From contig JAYEVH010000262.1 of assembly GCA_036346255.1 (NCBI GenBank), positions 310,001 to 374,000 on the forward strand: 64,000 bases of DNA, in the 5' to 3' direction. Below, one piece after another: positions 1 to 12,674 of the stretch. This DNA comes from Ampelocalamus luodianensis. Taxonomy: Eukaryota > Streptophyta > Magnoliopsida > Poales > Poaceae. How positions within the stretch are numbered: position 1 is the stretch's first letter; every line of letters begins with the position of its first letter. The translations under genes and the position numbers were made by a program. The notes under the pieces were generated by a model. The model had not been told where the DNA came from. It did no database searches and saw only the letters and a program-made list of their open reading frames with translations.

Positions 1-2804
1 GTATTTTCTAAAATGAAAAATCTATTCAAAATCTCGAAAAAGCTCCAGCGAATCCCTCGGCCCAAACCCTCGCTTTCAGCGCGTGGCCGCTCGTGGCCAC
101 GCGAGCCCGGCTCCGTCGGCGGCGCGCTACTTGCATTGGCGTGTGGGCCCACACGTCGGTCTTCGATCTCGTCGGCCGTCCACGCGACGCCGCCTCCATC
201 CGCCATTGCCTTTCTAAAGCCTCGTCAGCAATGGACTCTCCCAGGAAACCTTCGATTTCTTCACCAAACTCTATCTCTTATCTTCCGCGCCAGTATCTAC
301 CTCAATCGGGATCAAAACCAACTCTATCTCCATTTTCGTTTGAAACAGAAATCCCCAAATTAGGGATTCCTTATTCGTACGCCCGGCCCTATAAATAGGC
401 CCCGGTTCGCGCGCCCTCCGCAACGAGCCGCCACCCGTCGCCCCGGAGCCTAGCGCCCGCGTGTCAGTTTTAGGGTTTCTAGGCGCGGTCGTTTTCTCCG
501 ATTTACCGCCGTCGGCGTCGCCCGCCTCGTGGTCTACACCGCCCGGGTTCGCGTCGTCAGACCTCAGAGCCTCGCTGTCGCGAACTTCACGAGCCTCCGT
601 CAGACAAAGCCGAACCTCTCGCGCTCAACTCGCCGCCCGTGCGCCACCGTCCATCCAGAGCACCGGAGTTGCATCGGAGGTTCGCAATAGTGCCCTTACG
701 TCGGTACCTCACCACCGGTGGATCGCGCCGTTCGCCGTTGTCGTCGGTTTCGGCGCCGCGCCTGAAACCAACGTGTACGCCACGTCGATCGCCACCTCGG
801 CCACCGTGCTGTGTGTCCGTCGTGTGGTGCCGCGCGCGTCCTCGTCGGCGCCTATGCGCCGGCGTGGCGGCCACCGCCCGAACCCGGCCTCGGTAGACTT
901 GGTCTCTGTGAGCCATCTCAGCGACATGTGGGTCCGACATGTTAGGATTTTCTTTTATTTCTTTTAATTCCCAGAATTCCTTGCGATGTCGGCATTGCGT
1001 AATAATCCGATTTTTCATTGAAATAATTAGAAAATTCGAGAAAATCCAAAATTAGGTTTCTTTAGATTTTCAAACTTCCGAACTCATAACTTTTGCATCC
1101 GACTCGATTGAGCCCATTCAAATTCTAACTTTATCTAAATTCAAGTTCTATTTATCTGATTTTTATTTAATTTTTGAGCTTGTTTTGCCTCTGTTATTTA
1201 TTTGTTTTATTTATTTGTCTCATTTAGTGAAGACGTCGATTCGTCGAAGAATTTTGGAGAAGAAGGAGCACCTCAAGATCAAGACCAGTACATAGACCTT
1301 TTCCAAGGTAAGTCATACCTTTGATCATCTTGAACCCATTTTCAAATTACTTTGTTTCAAAGTATTGCATTCTACTTTAATTTTGTATTTAAATATTTTG
1401 GGCTTAGTTATTATCAATTTGTTATCACACCTTGGCCTTGTATGTCATATTTTCTTGTCACCCTAGATTGGTTATTAGTTGGTAACATTGTAGCACAACG
1501 TGGGTTGGTTAGATCACGAGTACAATTGCTTAGCCATGCTCTGGTCTCACATCTCATGTAAGTTGCAAATATTCAATTTGACTAAGTGACTATGAAACTT
1601 TGTGTGAAGCGTGTGCTATGTGTTATTACTTGTGATAGCATGTGTTGCACTTAAACCAACTGGGTGGTAAAGGATTTGGACCGAGGCAAGCCGGTGAATC
1701 TTGTGATATGGTGGACTTTGTGAATGGGAATGATAATCTTTGTGATCTAGTTAGAACATGTAAGTCTTGCCTTGGTCAATTAAGGACTTAACTTTGTGCG
1801 CCATTGTATGAGCCTTCTGTCACGACCACATGCAGTATGGGGCGGGCCTAACTTAGTAGGTGATGAATTCTTGGCATTGATTACTCGGGTGGTAGGTTAG
1901 GCTATGGGTGGAGGTTTGTACTACAAGATAGTCGCATCACGGCGGTTCGCCGTGTCCTGTCCATCGGTGTGTGTTATGCCAAAGCGCTTTGTTTGGGTTG
2001 GCATAGCGGTTTAGCAACACATCGAGTGTCAATGTTAAGATGAAGTTTCGAACCGTTTTGTTATGACTAGTGCAACACTAGTTGTATCTTGTGGGTAAAG
2101 TGTACAAACTCTGCGAGTGTTAAAATCAATCTATTCGAATAGCGCATCCGCGATCATGGACATGCTCGGGGATTTCACCACGAGGGTAGTTTTTCATAAA
2201 ATATTTAGGATGTGAGCTATGTGATCTAAGTCATGTGGCTATGTGAAATAATCTGCTTAGCTTTGTGTCTTTGTGAAAATAAGCTCTGAATTATTATTGT
2301 CTATTTGTTTTGAATTATGCTTTTAATCTATTATTGTATTCAATTGCAAATGTTGCTTTTATGCAAAAACCCTGAAGCCTTTTCTTTGGAATAAGCTGCA
2401 TCTATAAATTGCATGTGGTATGATTTGCAGTACGGTTGTGTACTCACGCTTGTTGTAAAACTTCGCCCAAACCTACTGAAGAGGAGGAGTCGCCTACTTT
2501 CGAGGAGGAGTTCGCGAAGGTTGTTGATCGTTAAAGTCCGGATCCCATCGGTTACTGTGGTGAATTGATGGGATCTCGCTGAAGTTGTTTGTTCATTTCT
2601 TTGCTTTATTCTCTGTTAGCTCGGTTAATAAGTAACCTCGACCATAAGGTCAAACCCTTATTTGTTATTCAAACTAATCGTTTACTTTATTTATCGTTTG
2701 TGTGGATTGGTATTCACCTATGTTGACACTGTGTGCACTAAGCGTGATCTGGACTAGTGCAGTTATACACGAGAGGGTTCGAGATCGTAATTTTGGGTCC
2801 CGCA
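1..2804 (+). repeat. Partial 5' LTR of element A
   Basis: The LTR ends with CCGCA at 2804, four bases before the primer-binding site. Its text matches the LTR of element B read on the minus strand, including the stretch around 1000-1300 and the terminal block ending in GGGTCCCGCA. The GC-rich first 950 bases give long chance reading frames on both strands. A GGTAAGTC sequence at about 1306 could be a 5' splice donor in the leader, but no acceptor was identified. Confidence 0.85.
390..397 (+). promoter_or_regulatory. TATA box of the element A LTR
   Basis: TATAAATA followed by a GC-rich start region. Its position about 640 bp into the reconstructed LTR suits a U3/R promoter. No experimental start site is visible. 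Confidence 0.6.
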
Positions 2805-2808
2805 GAGG

Positions 2809-2820
2809 TGGTATCGAGCC
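2809..2820 (+). other. Primer-binding site of element A (initiator tRNA-Met type)
   Basis: TGGTATCGAGCC is a decayed form of TGGTATCAGAGC, the sequence complementary to the 3' end of plant initiator tRNA-Met. It lies four bases after the LTR end, as in element B. Confidence 0.8.
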
Positions 2821-3021
2821 ATCTTGGTAGGTCTTGACCTTAGTTAGATTGGTCGTCTTTAGAGTGTCCAAACTATATTCTAAAGGAAAAATTAACTTGC
2901 AAGGTTAATTAATTGCTTAACTCTTCTTATATCTCTCTCGACTCAACTTTTGCTATAATTTTCTCTCTTTCCATTGTTTTTAAGTTGCTCTTACCCTTCC
3001 TCAAATGCTGTCTTGTGATTG

Positions 3022-3640
3022 CCTCGTCTCCAGCTATGGTGGCGTGCGGGAGGATATGCGCCGAGCTTTGGAAGTTGCTTCAAGTTCTTGGAGGCTTTGA
3101 TTGTCCGTTGTACGTCGGCAACTGGATGGTGACGGTCAAACCGTGGGTGATCTGCGCCTACACGGGAGGCGACAAAGCAAGCCAACCTTCGCATCTCCGT
3201 GGAAGATCACTTGGGCGGGGCATCGAGTCGTCCGCGGCTTGCCAGTATCCACGCAGCGTCTACGCTCGAGAGCTTCAAGACACCGTATCCGTTATCACCC
3301 AGGCTGAGTGGATTTGACCGCTACCCATCCACGAAAGAAGAAACAGCCACGATGCGTGCACCTTGCCCGGTTTGCGGTTGCCTGGGAGGAAGCATTGGAG
3401 AGGACTATCAGTGGATCATGTCTATGAGGCTTTGCAGAGCTGAAGAAGTAGTCGCTACCACAAAGATCCTCTATGACCAAAATGGCGAAGAAGAGAAAGA
3501 CCCGAGGAGGATCTGAAGAAGATCGAGAAGGCGATTGAGCGAAGAAGCCGCAAAGCTAGAGAGATTGAGCGGTTGTCAGGGTTTGTTTCTGCACAGATTC
3601 AGGCATCGGGATCGGTTGCTAAGATCTTGGCTCTTTGAAT
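3022..3640 (+). pseudogene. ORF0-like reading frame of element A (broken)
   Basis: This region is similar in several frames to the intact 252-residue ORF0 of element B (41575-42333, minus). Shared landmarks are the AELWK-L-VL start region, the RYPST(K/N)EE segment and the acidic EEEKDP stretch near the end. It lies between primer site and gag, where some grass gypsy families carry an extra ORF of unknown function. Several frameshifts separate the matching pieces, so no protein is expected. The function of ORF0 in these elements is not known to me. Confidence 0.7.
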
Positions 3641-3900
3641 CTCTGGCGTTAGGCGCCTCGCGATTGTGGAGGCTTTCAAGTTGTTGTTTAGTTTGAGGAC
3701 AGCGGTTTTGATTTAGTAATCCTTTGAGCGGTAGTTTTGTGTGTTAGGTCGTTGTTTCTTTTGTGTGCAGTATGAGCTACAAAGGCCCTTAGGCATTTGT
3801 TGCGACCATGCTAAGACCCTAATTAATAAGAGTATTTCGTTTGAGTTTCTTGAGTGTGTTTTGTTGGGTTTAACCTACCCACGCGTTCTTAACTCATCTC

Positions 3901-5060
3901 GTGCTTGCTACCTTATCTAACCCATGGAGCTTCGCGGATGGTTCAAACTCGTCAAAGCTGCCGCAAGTGGTTCGGTACCCGGCGACAGAAGCAATGAGCA
4001 ACGATCGCGAGCGGTTCCGCCACAAGCACCTCCGATTGACTTGCAAACTTTGGAGCTTTCATGGCGGACTCAAGATGAACACCATGATAAATCAAATGCG
4101 AGGCTGAGCCACGGTCAACAACAACAATCAACGACATGGAGGTTGTTTTATGGTCACCATGGACCATCTAAACTAGCGAGTTTACGGGGGAATCACCAAC
4201 ATTTTGAACCGTCTTCGGTGAAGCGGATGATTGGTTTCGGGTTATTGAAAGGAAGCTGCGATCACCCGGTAGCGACCGTGAGAAGGTTTTGTATGCTACT
4301 CATCGGATGGAGGGCATAGGCTGCCGAATGGTGGGAGAACCGTATGCGCGCATGAGGCGCCATAGGATATCACTGGAAGAATTTTCTCTGACATTTCGCG
4401 ATTATCATGTACGAAGGTATTATTGATCCGAAGAAGGATGAGTTTCGTGCTCTCAAGCAGGAGCTATGTCGATGTCGACTACCTCAACAAGTTTTCGGCT
4501 AGCTCACTATGCGTGAAGGATGTAACCATAGACAAGGCTGCCAAAGTTGCTTTCTAAAGGGTTGAACAACGGTGCGCAAGTCGGTCTAATTGCCCATACT
4601 TTCCACGACTTCCAGAATTGGTCAACAAAGCTTTAGTCTGCAGGACAAGCGCAAAGAACGGAGGACAATCATAAGCGTCGGATGGCTCAGCAAGAAGCCA
4701 TCAATCACGTGAAGGCAGGGAGTTTCATCGCGAATCAACGATTTCCACCCGGACCTCGTTGAGCACACTGCACCAACCCGGCACCTCGTCCAGCGCTCGG
4801 AACTTCCGCAACCACCTGCCAACCCCAATCGAAGCAATCGGCCGAATGTACCAAGGGTATGTTACTCCTGCCGCCAGACCATGACATTTTGCTAACCAAT
4901 GTCCGAAGGAACAATCACTCAGTCGCTTCAACCTTGATTCGCCATCAAGACACGGCCGGGCATCAACCAAGGAGCTTCACAAGTTGCGGTCAAGCGGGAG
5001 GAGCACGCGATCGGTGATCGAGGCCGTGTCAACCACGTCACTAGAAGGAGCCTAGGAAGC
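3901..5060 (+). pseudogene. gag of element A (broken)
   Basis: Pieces match gag of element B: the N-terminal region (MNTMINQM and GHHGPSKLA) at 3.9-4.2 kb, the AAEWWEN and PKKDEFRALKQ motifs of the retrotransposon gag domain at 4.3-4.46 kb, and the linker before protease at 4.6-5.05 kb. Gag would form the virus-like particle that packages the element RNA. Frameshifts and stops occur every 50-100 codons and no intact CCHC zinc knuckle was found. Confidence 0.75.
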
Positions 5061-6493
5061 AGAGCGTCGTCTGGGTAAGTTTCTAGTTAACTCGATTACT
5101 GCATCGGTTTGTTTGATTACGGGCTGCATTCGTTTGTTTACGGGATGTTTGCATCCAAGAATAATTGGAGGTTATGCGTCTTAAGCATACTCTGCTAGTC
5201 GATCGCTGGAGCAAGGCTAAGCCCTAAGGTGGGATGTTTAGGAGCTAAGTTACTCATGTGAGTTGAGTTTCTAGCCAACGATCGTACTAGATACCCAAAC
5301 CTTAGATGTCATTCTTGGCATGGATTAGTAATCCAAGCACAAAGCGTGCTGATTGGCCCAGAGCCATGTGATCGAGGATACTAAGAAACAAGGTATAATT
5401 TCTAGCCACCTCGGTCGTGAAAGATATCTATTAGTGAACACACGAAGACCCTTTCCTTAGAAGAATCGGTTGTCGGTGAATACCGGATGTGTTTCGGAGA
5501 ATTACGGGAATGCCACGGATCGTGACATTGAGTTTGTCATCGACCTAGTGCCGGAGACACCAATTTCAAAGAGACGTATCGGATGCGGTGATGAATTGGT
5601 AGAGATGAAGAAGCGAGATAGAAGAACTTCTTGAGAAAGGTTTCGTGAGGCCTAGTTACGTGCCATGGGGAGCACCGGTGTTGTTTGTCAAGAAGAAAGA
5701 TGGAAGTATGAGGATGTGTATTGATTACGTTCCCTCAATGAAATTACTATCAAGAACAAGTACCGCTACCGGATTGATGATCTGTTTGATCGGATGAAAG
5801 GAGGAGTGTTCTTAAAGATTGACTGCGATCAGGTTACCATTAGTGAAGATTTGTCCTAAGGATATACGAAGACGCTTTTCGGCCTGCACGGGCATTATGA
5901 GTTCTTAGTCATGTCCTTTGGTGCGACTAATGCCTCTGCATACTTCATGAATATGATGAATAAAGTATTCATAGAATATTTGGACAAGTTCATAGTCGTG
6001 TTCATTGATGATATTTTGGTGTACTCCAAGGCGGAGGAAGAACATCACAGAACATTTAAGGATAGTCTTGGAAAAACTCGGAGAGCATCGGTTGTATGCC
6101 AAGTTCAGCAAGTGTGATTTTGGAAGAAGGAAGTTGATTTCCTTAGTCATGTGATGATAGAAGAAGTACAGTTGACCGGTAAAGTTAAGCGGTATTACAT
6201 TGGAAGCGACCCAAGGCGCCTTTCAGTTAGCGATTTCTTGGGAATGGCGTTATTATCCGTTTCATCGAAGGATTCTCATCAATTGCTAAGCCTCTTACGC
6301 AATTGTTGAAGAAGGTGAAAAGTTCACTTGGACTCCAGCCTATGAAGAAAGTTTTCAAGAGTTGTGAAGCATTTGACTTACCCGATGCTGATTTTGCGGA
6401 TATTCGGAAAGATTTGATATCTCTTGTGATGCTTCACGCCAAGGACTAGGATGCGTCTGACGCAAGAAGGAAGAAGCGTAAACATCGTCAAGA
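5061..6493 (+). pseudogene. pol of element A: protease remnant, RT, start of RNase H (broken)
   Basis: The RT region is clear: DIEFVIDLVPET near 5530, then the RIDDLFDRMK region, HYEFLVMSFGATNASAYFMN and the catalytic FIDDILVYS box at 6001-6030. Here, unlike in element B, the first Asp of the active site is kept. Downstream come the FWKKEVDFL segment and a piece of RNase H with CDASRQGLGC around 6425-6450. The frame is broken repeatedly and ends where the CACTA-type end begins. Neighbouring protease sequence at 5.1-5.45 kb is only weakly recognisable. Confidence 0.85.
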
Positions 6494-6740
6494 CACTACA
6501 ACAAAACTATCACGTAGAGGCGCTTTTGTTTTGGCGCTTCTATGCATGTCTTTATAGAAACACCTCATATGTAAAGCGCTTCTCAAGGCGTTTTATATGG
6601 CGCCACAAAATCTCTTATAGGAAGGCACATATATGTTTACATTTATGTAGAGACGAATCTTGAGACGTTTGAGAATATATCAAGAATTAAGAGGACAAAA
6701 TTTTAGGTATAGAGCGAATCTTGAGACGTTTTAGAATATG
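6494..6740 (+). mobile_element. Terminus of a CACTA (En/Spm-type) element
   Basis: CACTACAACAAAA at 6494-6506 is a typical CACTA terminal inverted repeat start. It is followed by short subterminal repeats built on GGCGCTT, AAGCGCTT and GGCGCC up to about 6615, and two copies of a CGAATCTTGAGACGTTT motif at about 6655 and 6717. It interrupts the RNase H frame of element A, preceded by AGA. I did not find the opposite terminus (TAGTG followed by AGA) in the window, so the right limit is uncertain and the element may be truncated. Confidence 0.6.
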
Positions 6741-8530
6741 CCTCTGACTCTAGGAAAAATATTTTGTTTTATTTTTTTTTGTGCACGAAAGGACCGATTA
6801 CCAAAATAATTTTGAAAGAAATTCGTTCAAGCGGTTTGGATCAAATATGTCACGACTTTGGTGGCGATCGTGTGGCGATCTCGTCGTCGTGTGGGGTGGG
6901 GTTGTGGGGGCATAGGGCGGAGGAGGCATGCGGTCTTTGCGGTGAAGTCGAGAAGGAGGATGGGCGTAGCGGAAGGAGGAGGATGCAGAGAGCGATGGCG
7001 GTGGAGGTAGGCGATGGTGTATCATTGTTCCTGTCCTCGTGTAAACACCACCATTGTCCACCTAATATTCTTGGTGAGAGTGTCGCGCGCCCATCGCTCG
7101 CGACCACCTCCACCAGCGGGGCTAGCACTTCCCGTTGGTACCCTTGGATGTGCTAGGGCGTTCTTTACTCGATTCTATGTATGGCGATCGGCGTCACGAT
7201 GAATTTGTACTATCCATGATGGTATTGTTCACCGTCGATGCCCATGTCTTTGAGTCACCGATCAAGCTATTTTTCATAAATTTGTAGGCGAATCTGGCGG
7301 AGCCATATCGATTTTAGGTCAATCTAAGATATCTTGACATATAATACATGCATGAAGAAAATATAACTTCACCATAAAACATCAACTATATATAACATGC
7401 TAGAAAATTATATATCATCGAGCATATTAAAGGATATTAATGTTCCGTATTTATGTTGGTGTTTTATCGGATATCCATTTTCTAATTTATCCGATAACTT
7501 CTTGATATTCTATTAGATACAGTAGTGGTGTGGCGGTACTTTCGTTTGCCATCACGAGTTGTGGCGTGGTCGAAGATCACAATTGGAAATAAAATTAGAA
7601 AGAGTTATCTTTAAAATATTTTTTAAAATATTAAATCATAAAAATTTAGATATTAATTGTCATGTATCATAACACTCGTCACATGCAAATATTTACGGAT
7701 ACATGATCGGACGGATATTCGTTTCGTTTTCACCGTTAAATATTACAGAAAATACTTGCTTTGGCACTATTTTGAACTCGGCCTTTTCCTTTGGAAAAAA
7801 TTTCCGATGATTTCCTCACGCTTTGCATCTCTCCACCTCCCCACTTCTTCAACCTTGGTCTGCGCCTCCTCCCCACGTAGTTTCCCTCAAATCCCTATCT
7901 CGGCCGGTGGTGCGTCGATTGAAGTGCGCCGAGGAGAGGGCGGCTCGTCGGAGCGGTGGTGGCGCGGCGTGGGCAGGACCTCGTGACTCCTTCCCCCTCC
8001 TCGTCGGAGGATTAAAGGAGGGGCCGGGTCTCGGCGAAGGTGCTCCTCAAATCCCCATCTCTTGGCCGATCTTTGTGCAGCCCCCATGCAAGTGGTCCCT
8101 CAAATCTCTGGCCGGTGTTGTGCCTCCCCGCATAGGTGCTCCCTCAAATCCCCTTCTCACGGCTTGCTGCCTCTACTTGCCTCCCGTGCGTGCTCTCCGC
8201 TTGCCTTAGGTCCTTCATACTCTTGGAATCGAGCATGGCAGTGGCGGCGAGTGAGGAGTCTTGTGGCGCGACTGTAGTTAGCAGGGCACAAGCGGCATGA
8301 GCGAGGCGCGAGGCACATGCCTCTGCGGTTGTAGCGGTGCTCGCAGCCCATGAGGCCTCCTTCTCGCCTCGCTCTCGGCCTCGACCTCGACCTCGCTCTC
8401 CCACTCCAGTCTCCCTCTCGCTCCGGCCTCCGCTCTCCCACTCGGTGGCTCCGCGATCACGCGACGACCTCACCCTCACTGCTATTAAGTTGAGTTTACG
8501 CACACATTTGATACAATGCCTCAATGAACC
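6741..8530. other. Gene-free stretch with two GC-rich islands
   Basis: Two GC-rich blocks (about 6840-7150 and 7820-8480) sit in AT-rich DNA (7200-7800). Both strands carry open frames of 60-130 codons there, but they are low-complexity (Pro, Arg, Ser, Glu runs such as the CTCGAC repeats at 8370-8400) and show no recognisable domain. They could be gene pieces carried by a CACTA element, but I cannot show this. Confidence 0.4.
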
Positions 8531-8533
8531 ACA

Positions 8534-8690
8534 TTCAATTTCAAGTATTTGTTTACTTTACTTAAGCAGTAGAATTGGTCGTGTGATTTAGGTCGTCTAT
8601 TTCTACTGACTTGTGGGAGTAATGCAGGTGTACAATGTTCCATCTCAGTTCAATTTCAAGTATTTGTTTACTTTACTTAAGCGGTAATAT
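8534..8690 (+). repeat. Direct duplication, two 38-bp copies with 115-bp spacing
   Basis: The segment starting TTCAATTTCAAGTATTTG at 8534 recurs at 8649 with one A/G difference near its end. Between the copies lies unrelated sequence. It may come from a local tandem duplication of about 115 bp whose remainder has diverged. Confidence 0.7.
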
Positions 8691-11600
8691 AATCATGAAG
8701 GTAGTGTGCAAAGGATGAATTTTTAGTTGATATTTTCCCTCTTTTGCTTACCAAATTTCATGCTAGATGCATCTTGAGGAACTAATCTTGGCGTAGTTTA
8801 ATGGTTATGTGCATTGTTGCACAATTAGGTGAATTCCCATTTTATTGTCATCTGTGCAATTTGTGGATTCCCATGACTCTCATGATGCACAATTAGTGGA
8901 GCGGGTTCCCATCTCATTGTCATCATGCACAATTAGTGGGTTCCTCGAGCATTGTTTTCTTGTATATAGGACCCGATAGTAGATTCTAGGTAAAATGATC
9001 ATGGAATTTCCTACACCAATTGAAGAAAAGAAGGAACATTAGGTTTGAACAGAAAGCATGTCTTCATAAAGTGTTGGAGTTTCCTTTATTCCTCATTGCA
9101 CCATTTTTTATTGCTCATTGCCATGATTCTCATTTAGTTTTTGTTGTTTTTCCTTGTAGTTGCAACTTAATGCATGCTTTGTTGTGCACCATTGCAAGAT
9201 GTTGAATTACATTGTGTGTTAGAATTAGATGTCATCTCTACAGGGCCATTTTCTTATCAAGTCTACATATGATCTTCAGGTATGAATGTATGATGGTGAG
9301 TCCCTTGCTCTATTTTGACTGAATCATCTAATAAGAAACAAAACATGATTTAATATAAGGATGAAAGCGAGACCCTTGTATTCGATTGCATTAATTTTTT
9401 CCCCAATAATAGTATTGTCTTATTTCAATTCTCATTGCAGCTCAATATTTACTCCTTGCTTATGAGTGATTCGTGGGGCTTGCGGGTTGCGACACCATCA
9501 GCCACTAGTCTTTGGGAGGTTGCAATCTAAGCCCAACAAGTATTGGGTCAGAGCTCCCGGAAGAGGGTGAGCCTTACATTTCCACTCATGGATGCTTACC
9601 TTTAGAGCTCGGATGTATGAATTTTTTACGGTTGAAAGAAAAAAAGATTGGGATCTATGGTTCATTCTGTAATGAGAATGTGAAACCCTTGATCAAATTG
9701 GAATATGCTTTGTGTATAGTGTAGCTACCACATGTTGTTTTAACATCAGTCTTGAATTGCTATGTGCATCAAGGTTTTTACACCACATGGTTGAATTGAA
9801 GGATAGTTCTATTGCTATCTATATGTGATTACCATGGCTATAGTGCTAATTGATTAGATATACTGAGAATGTGTGGCCCTTCCTCATAAATTACCAAACT
9901 AATGTGGCGGCAAAGTTACGCTCTTGTGGGTGAGGTTATGTTAATCCAATGCTATGTAATTCGATCTGATGCACCCTAACGTGCATTTGTAGTGGTCATA
10001 GTTATTACCTTTAAACTATAACATATATGTTGTTTTGGCCTTTGTTTTGAATGATGTTTCAAGATTTCATTGCTTCAACACATTGACTTCTCTTGACTCT
10101 TCCAATCACAATGTCTGTTTGAAAAGCTCTAAACCTTTTTCTTTGTATCGCTTAATTGTAGGCGTGAGATGCGCATAGTGCTTTGTCACTCTCATTGTTC
10201 GACTTTGGCAATAGCTAGCCTTTTCTTGAGATAACTTCAATGCATATCTTTCTATCATTTGCGATAAGTGTCCTCTGATTTCAATTTACTGGTATTTCTC
10301 CTACAAAATCTCCTCACAGTAATATATGTTTTGAATAGTAGTATCTACTAGTATGCATGACTAAACCATATCACTACTAAAGTATGAATAATTCTGGAAT
10401 ATGAAATTTTAATTGAGCTATGGTGGCAAATTGATATGTACAAGTTATACCAGTTAGTTGTAGAAATAAATCACTCTATTTGTGTTTGATGTGAACTTAG
10501 GATGGGTCATGGGTGATGGGTCTATGAGAGAAGTTACTTCTTGTTATATATATATTAAAAGGGATATGAGATCGATGAGGACTTAGTTGAGTCACTAAAG
10601 CATTCACCCCACTTCTCTTCAAACAAATAGCGGATGAATCTGCATGCGTTTTCACTAGTGTACCTTGTGACTACTTAACAGAGGCTGCACACTCAAATTG
10701 GCTAGTAAGTGCACACCAACATGCATTAGGCAGTCTTGAAGTTTACGTATGGTCGGACATGTGTCATATATTGTCCCAAGTTGCATTGATAGCAATGTAG
10801 CACATTCATTTGTAGATTGGATCAACTGTATGCGTGTATATCCATTTGAAAACGTTTATGGCGTAGAAACGATATCGGCTACTAAGACCAATAATAAATG
10901 CATTACAAAGTGGGAATTAGTATTGTCTTCTCGAATTTATTCAAAGTTCTTACGTCTTTTTGGCCAAACCAACCAACAACTTGAGCAATCGTATAACTTT
11001 AGTAGTATCATTGAAGGAGGCCTAGCAATGTTTCACGGGAACATTTTTATAAGCGGCATGCTATTAACAATCATTGAGGCCTTACAGATCTTTATCACGA
11101 TGTTGTTTATACATCTTACCACTCACACTTGCCATAAAGTAGCTATGTCGAATGTTTTAAAATAAGTGGAGTTGCTATGATAAGTTTGGTGTTGAGGATG
11201 GTTAGTGTTGTGCGTAATAAGTGATTGTCTGAGTCTTCTTGCTCATTTCTTTCTTTCTTTCTTTCGAGGTCATCACTTGACTTTTCGATATCTTTGCCAA
11301 GTGAAGGTACACTTTACTCGAGTTCTGAAGAAGTTGATTACTTCTTGGTATTTCTTGTAACTTAAATTGAAGAGACTGTTTCTTATGCTTTATCACTTCT
11401 ATCTTCACAATTTGTCACTTCAAAAAAAAAAGAAAAAGAAGTATCCTTGCGGTTCCTGTTCTTCTAATTTAGTATAGTGTATTTCCTTTGCCAACGCTCG
11501 CCCCTGGCCGTAGGGAGAAGGAGGAGGAGGATCGAGGCGCCGAGAGCTCCAAAGAAGACTAGGATCTTGATACGGCGTCGTTGCTCGCCGATCGTCGTTC

Positions 11601-11860
11601 TCGTCGGCGGCGGCCGTTGGCCGTTAGGGCTGTCCAGTTTGCGAGAGCGCTTGAGAGGAGAACTGGAAAGGGGTTTGGTTGCATGATCGTTTGGTGGGCT
11701 TCGAAAACCTTTCGTAGGCCCTGGCTATGCAGCTTGTCAATCTGGCCTTAACGTTCGGCCCATAAAATCTGGAGCCCATAAACTCGGGCGTTAGCCTGGC
11801 TGAACGCCAAGAGACCGCAGCCTGGCTGAACTTGCCCAGGCCTAGCAGGTGGTGGTAGGT
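8691..11860. other. Long stretch without a recognised gene
   Basis: The DNA is AT-rich and non-repetitive apart from imperfect repeats of GCACAATTAGTGG around 8820-8945 and a CTTT run at 11248-11265. Open frames here (for example 10749-11165, 138 codons, + strand) have no domain, signal peptide or coding bias that I recognise. A GC-rich piece with frames at 11477-11686 precedes the TIR element at 11866. Confidence 0.4.
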
Positions 11861-11865
11861 ACATA

Positions 11866-12551
11866 GGGCATGTTTGGATTGCGTCGGGGAAACGCCTGCC
11901 TGACCGGGCGCTTCCCTCCAGGTGAGCCTCTGGGTGTGTGTGATTGTCGTGGGAGTTTGCCTGGTTTAGGCTGGGACGCCAAATCCAGGTGTTTGAAAAT
12001 GAGCACATGGGAGTTCAGCAGGAGCAGTCGTGTCTTCCTCCTTATGGCACCAAGCTCCACAGTTCTTGACGCCGCGACCTTGACCCAAATCTCGCCTTCG
12101 CGACCTTGAATCTTGCCACCACCCCGATGCTGAGCCTCGATCCCGTCGCTGTCGATGCCTCCTTCTCGCTCCGCTCCATCGCCACCTCGATGCTGAGTTT
12201 GGATCCTGCTGCCTCTTCACTCGGCTCCGCCTCCTCATTCTCTCTCCGCTCCGCCGCCTTCTCCTTGCTCGCTTGCCTTTCTCTCGCCGCCACCGAGCCC
12301 GACTCCCACGGCCCCCATCTCGAGCCAGAAGAACATGGGACGAGTAGGAAGGAAGATGTAGAAGCATATTTCATGGTTTTAGCCTTCCTCATTATGTTTT
12401 TTTTTTTACGTTTTCTTCAGGTCAATATCAACAACCAAACAACACACTCTCAGGGCTTATTGGCCAAACAAAAAACATCAAAATCCCATGCTACCTACAT
12501 GCACCACTTTTTGCCAGTCACGAAGCTTATGGTGGCATCCAAACAAATCCC
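11866..12551. mobile_element. Small TIR transposon-like element
   Basis: GGGCATGTTTGGATTGC at the left end pairs with the reverse complement of GCATCCAAACAAATCCC at the right end, the style of grass PIF/Harbinger or hAT termini. The flanks do not give a matching target duplication (ATA versus TCG), so boundaries may be off or the ends decayed. Inside are a C/T-rich repetitive block (12080-12300) and a T run at about 12400. The 189-codon + frame at 12106-12675 runs past the right end and consists largely of a repeated Leu-Ser-Leu-Asp-Pro motif; I do not regard it as a gene. Confidence 0.5.
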
Positions 12552-12674
12552 TCGTAAAAAAAAAGGCATGTGTCACTTTCAAAAAAGAAGAGGTTTTTTT
12601 AGTGATTCTATTTTGGCTCACGATTTAGCAACGAAGCTGGTCCAAGTTAAGAGAATCAAAAAGAACTTTTGTTG

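Larger units (their letters stand above)
1..6493 (+). mobile_element. Element A: decayed Ty3/gypsy retrotransposon, truncated at both ends
   Basis: The order is LTR, tRNA-Met-type primer site, ORF0-like region, gag, protease, RT and start of RNase H, all on the + strand and all with frameshifts. It is the same family as element B (35407-45416, minus strand): LTR, ORF0, gag and pol align segment by segment. The beginning of the LTR is outside the window; by comparison with element B about 250 bp are missing. The 3' half (RNase H end, integrase, 3' LTR) is absent, because the sequence switches at 6494 to a CACTA-type terminus. The large LTR, an ORF0 ahead of gag and a chromodomain-like tail in B suggest the Tekay/Del chromovirus group that includes rice RIRE3 and RIRE8; that family assignment is inference. 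Confidence 0.9.

Noticed and set aside
461..1018. Frames of 143-168 codons on both strands
   Set aside because: GC-rich LTR of element A; no domain and frames overlap on opposite strands.
8144..8591. Several frames with Arg/Glu/Gly or Pro/Ser repeats
   Set aside because: They follow from CTCGAC/CTCGCT simple repeats and occur on both strands.
11866..12551. Target site duplication for the TIR element
   Set aside because: Flanks ATA and TCG do not match at 3, 8 or 9 bp, so I do not claim one.
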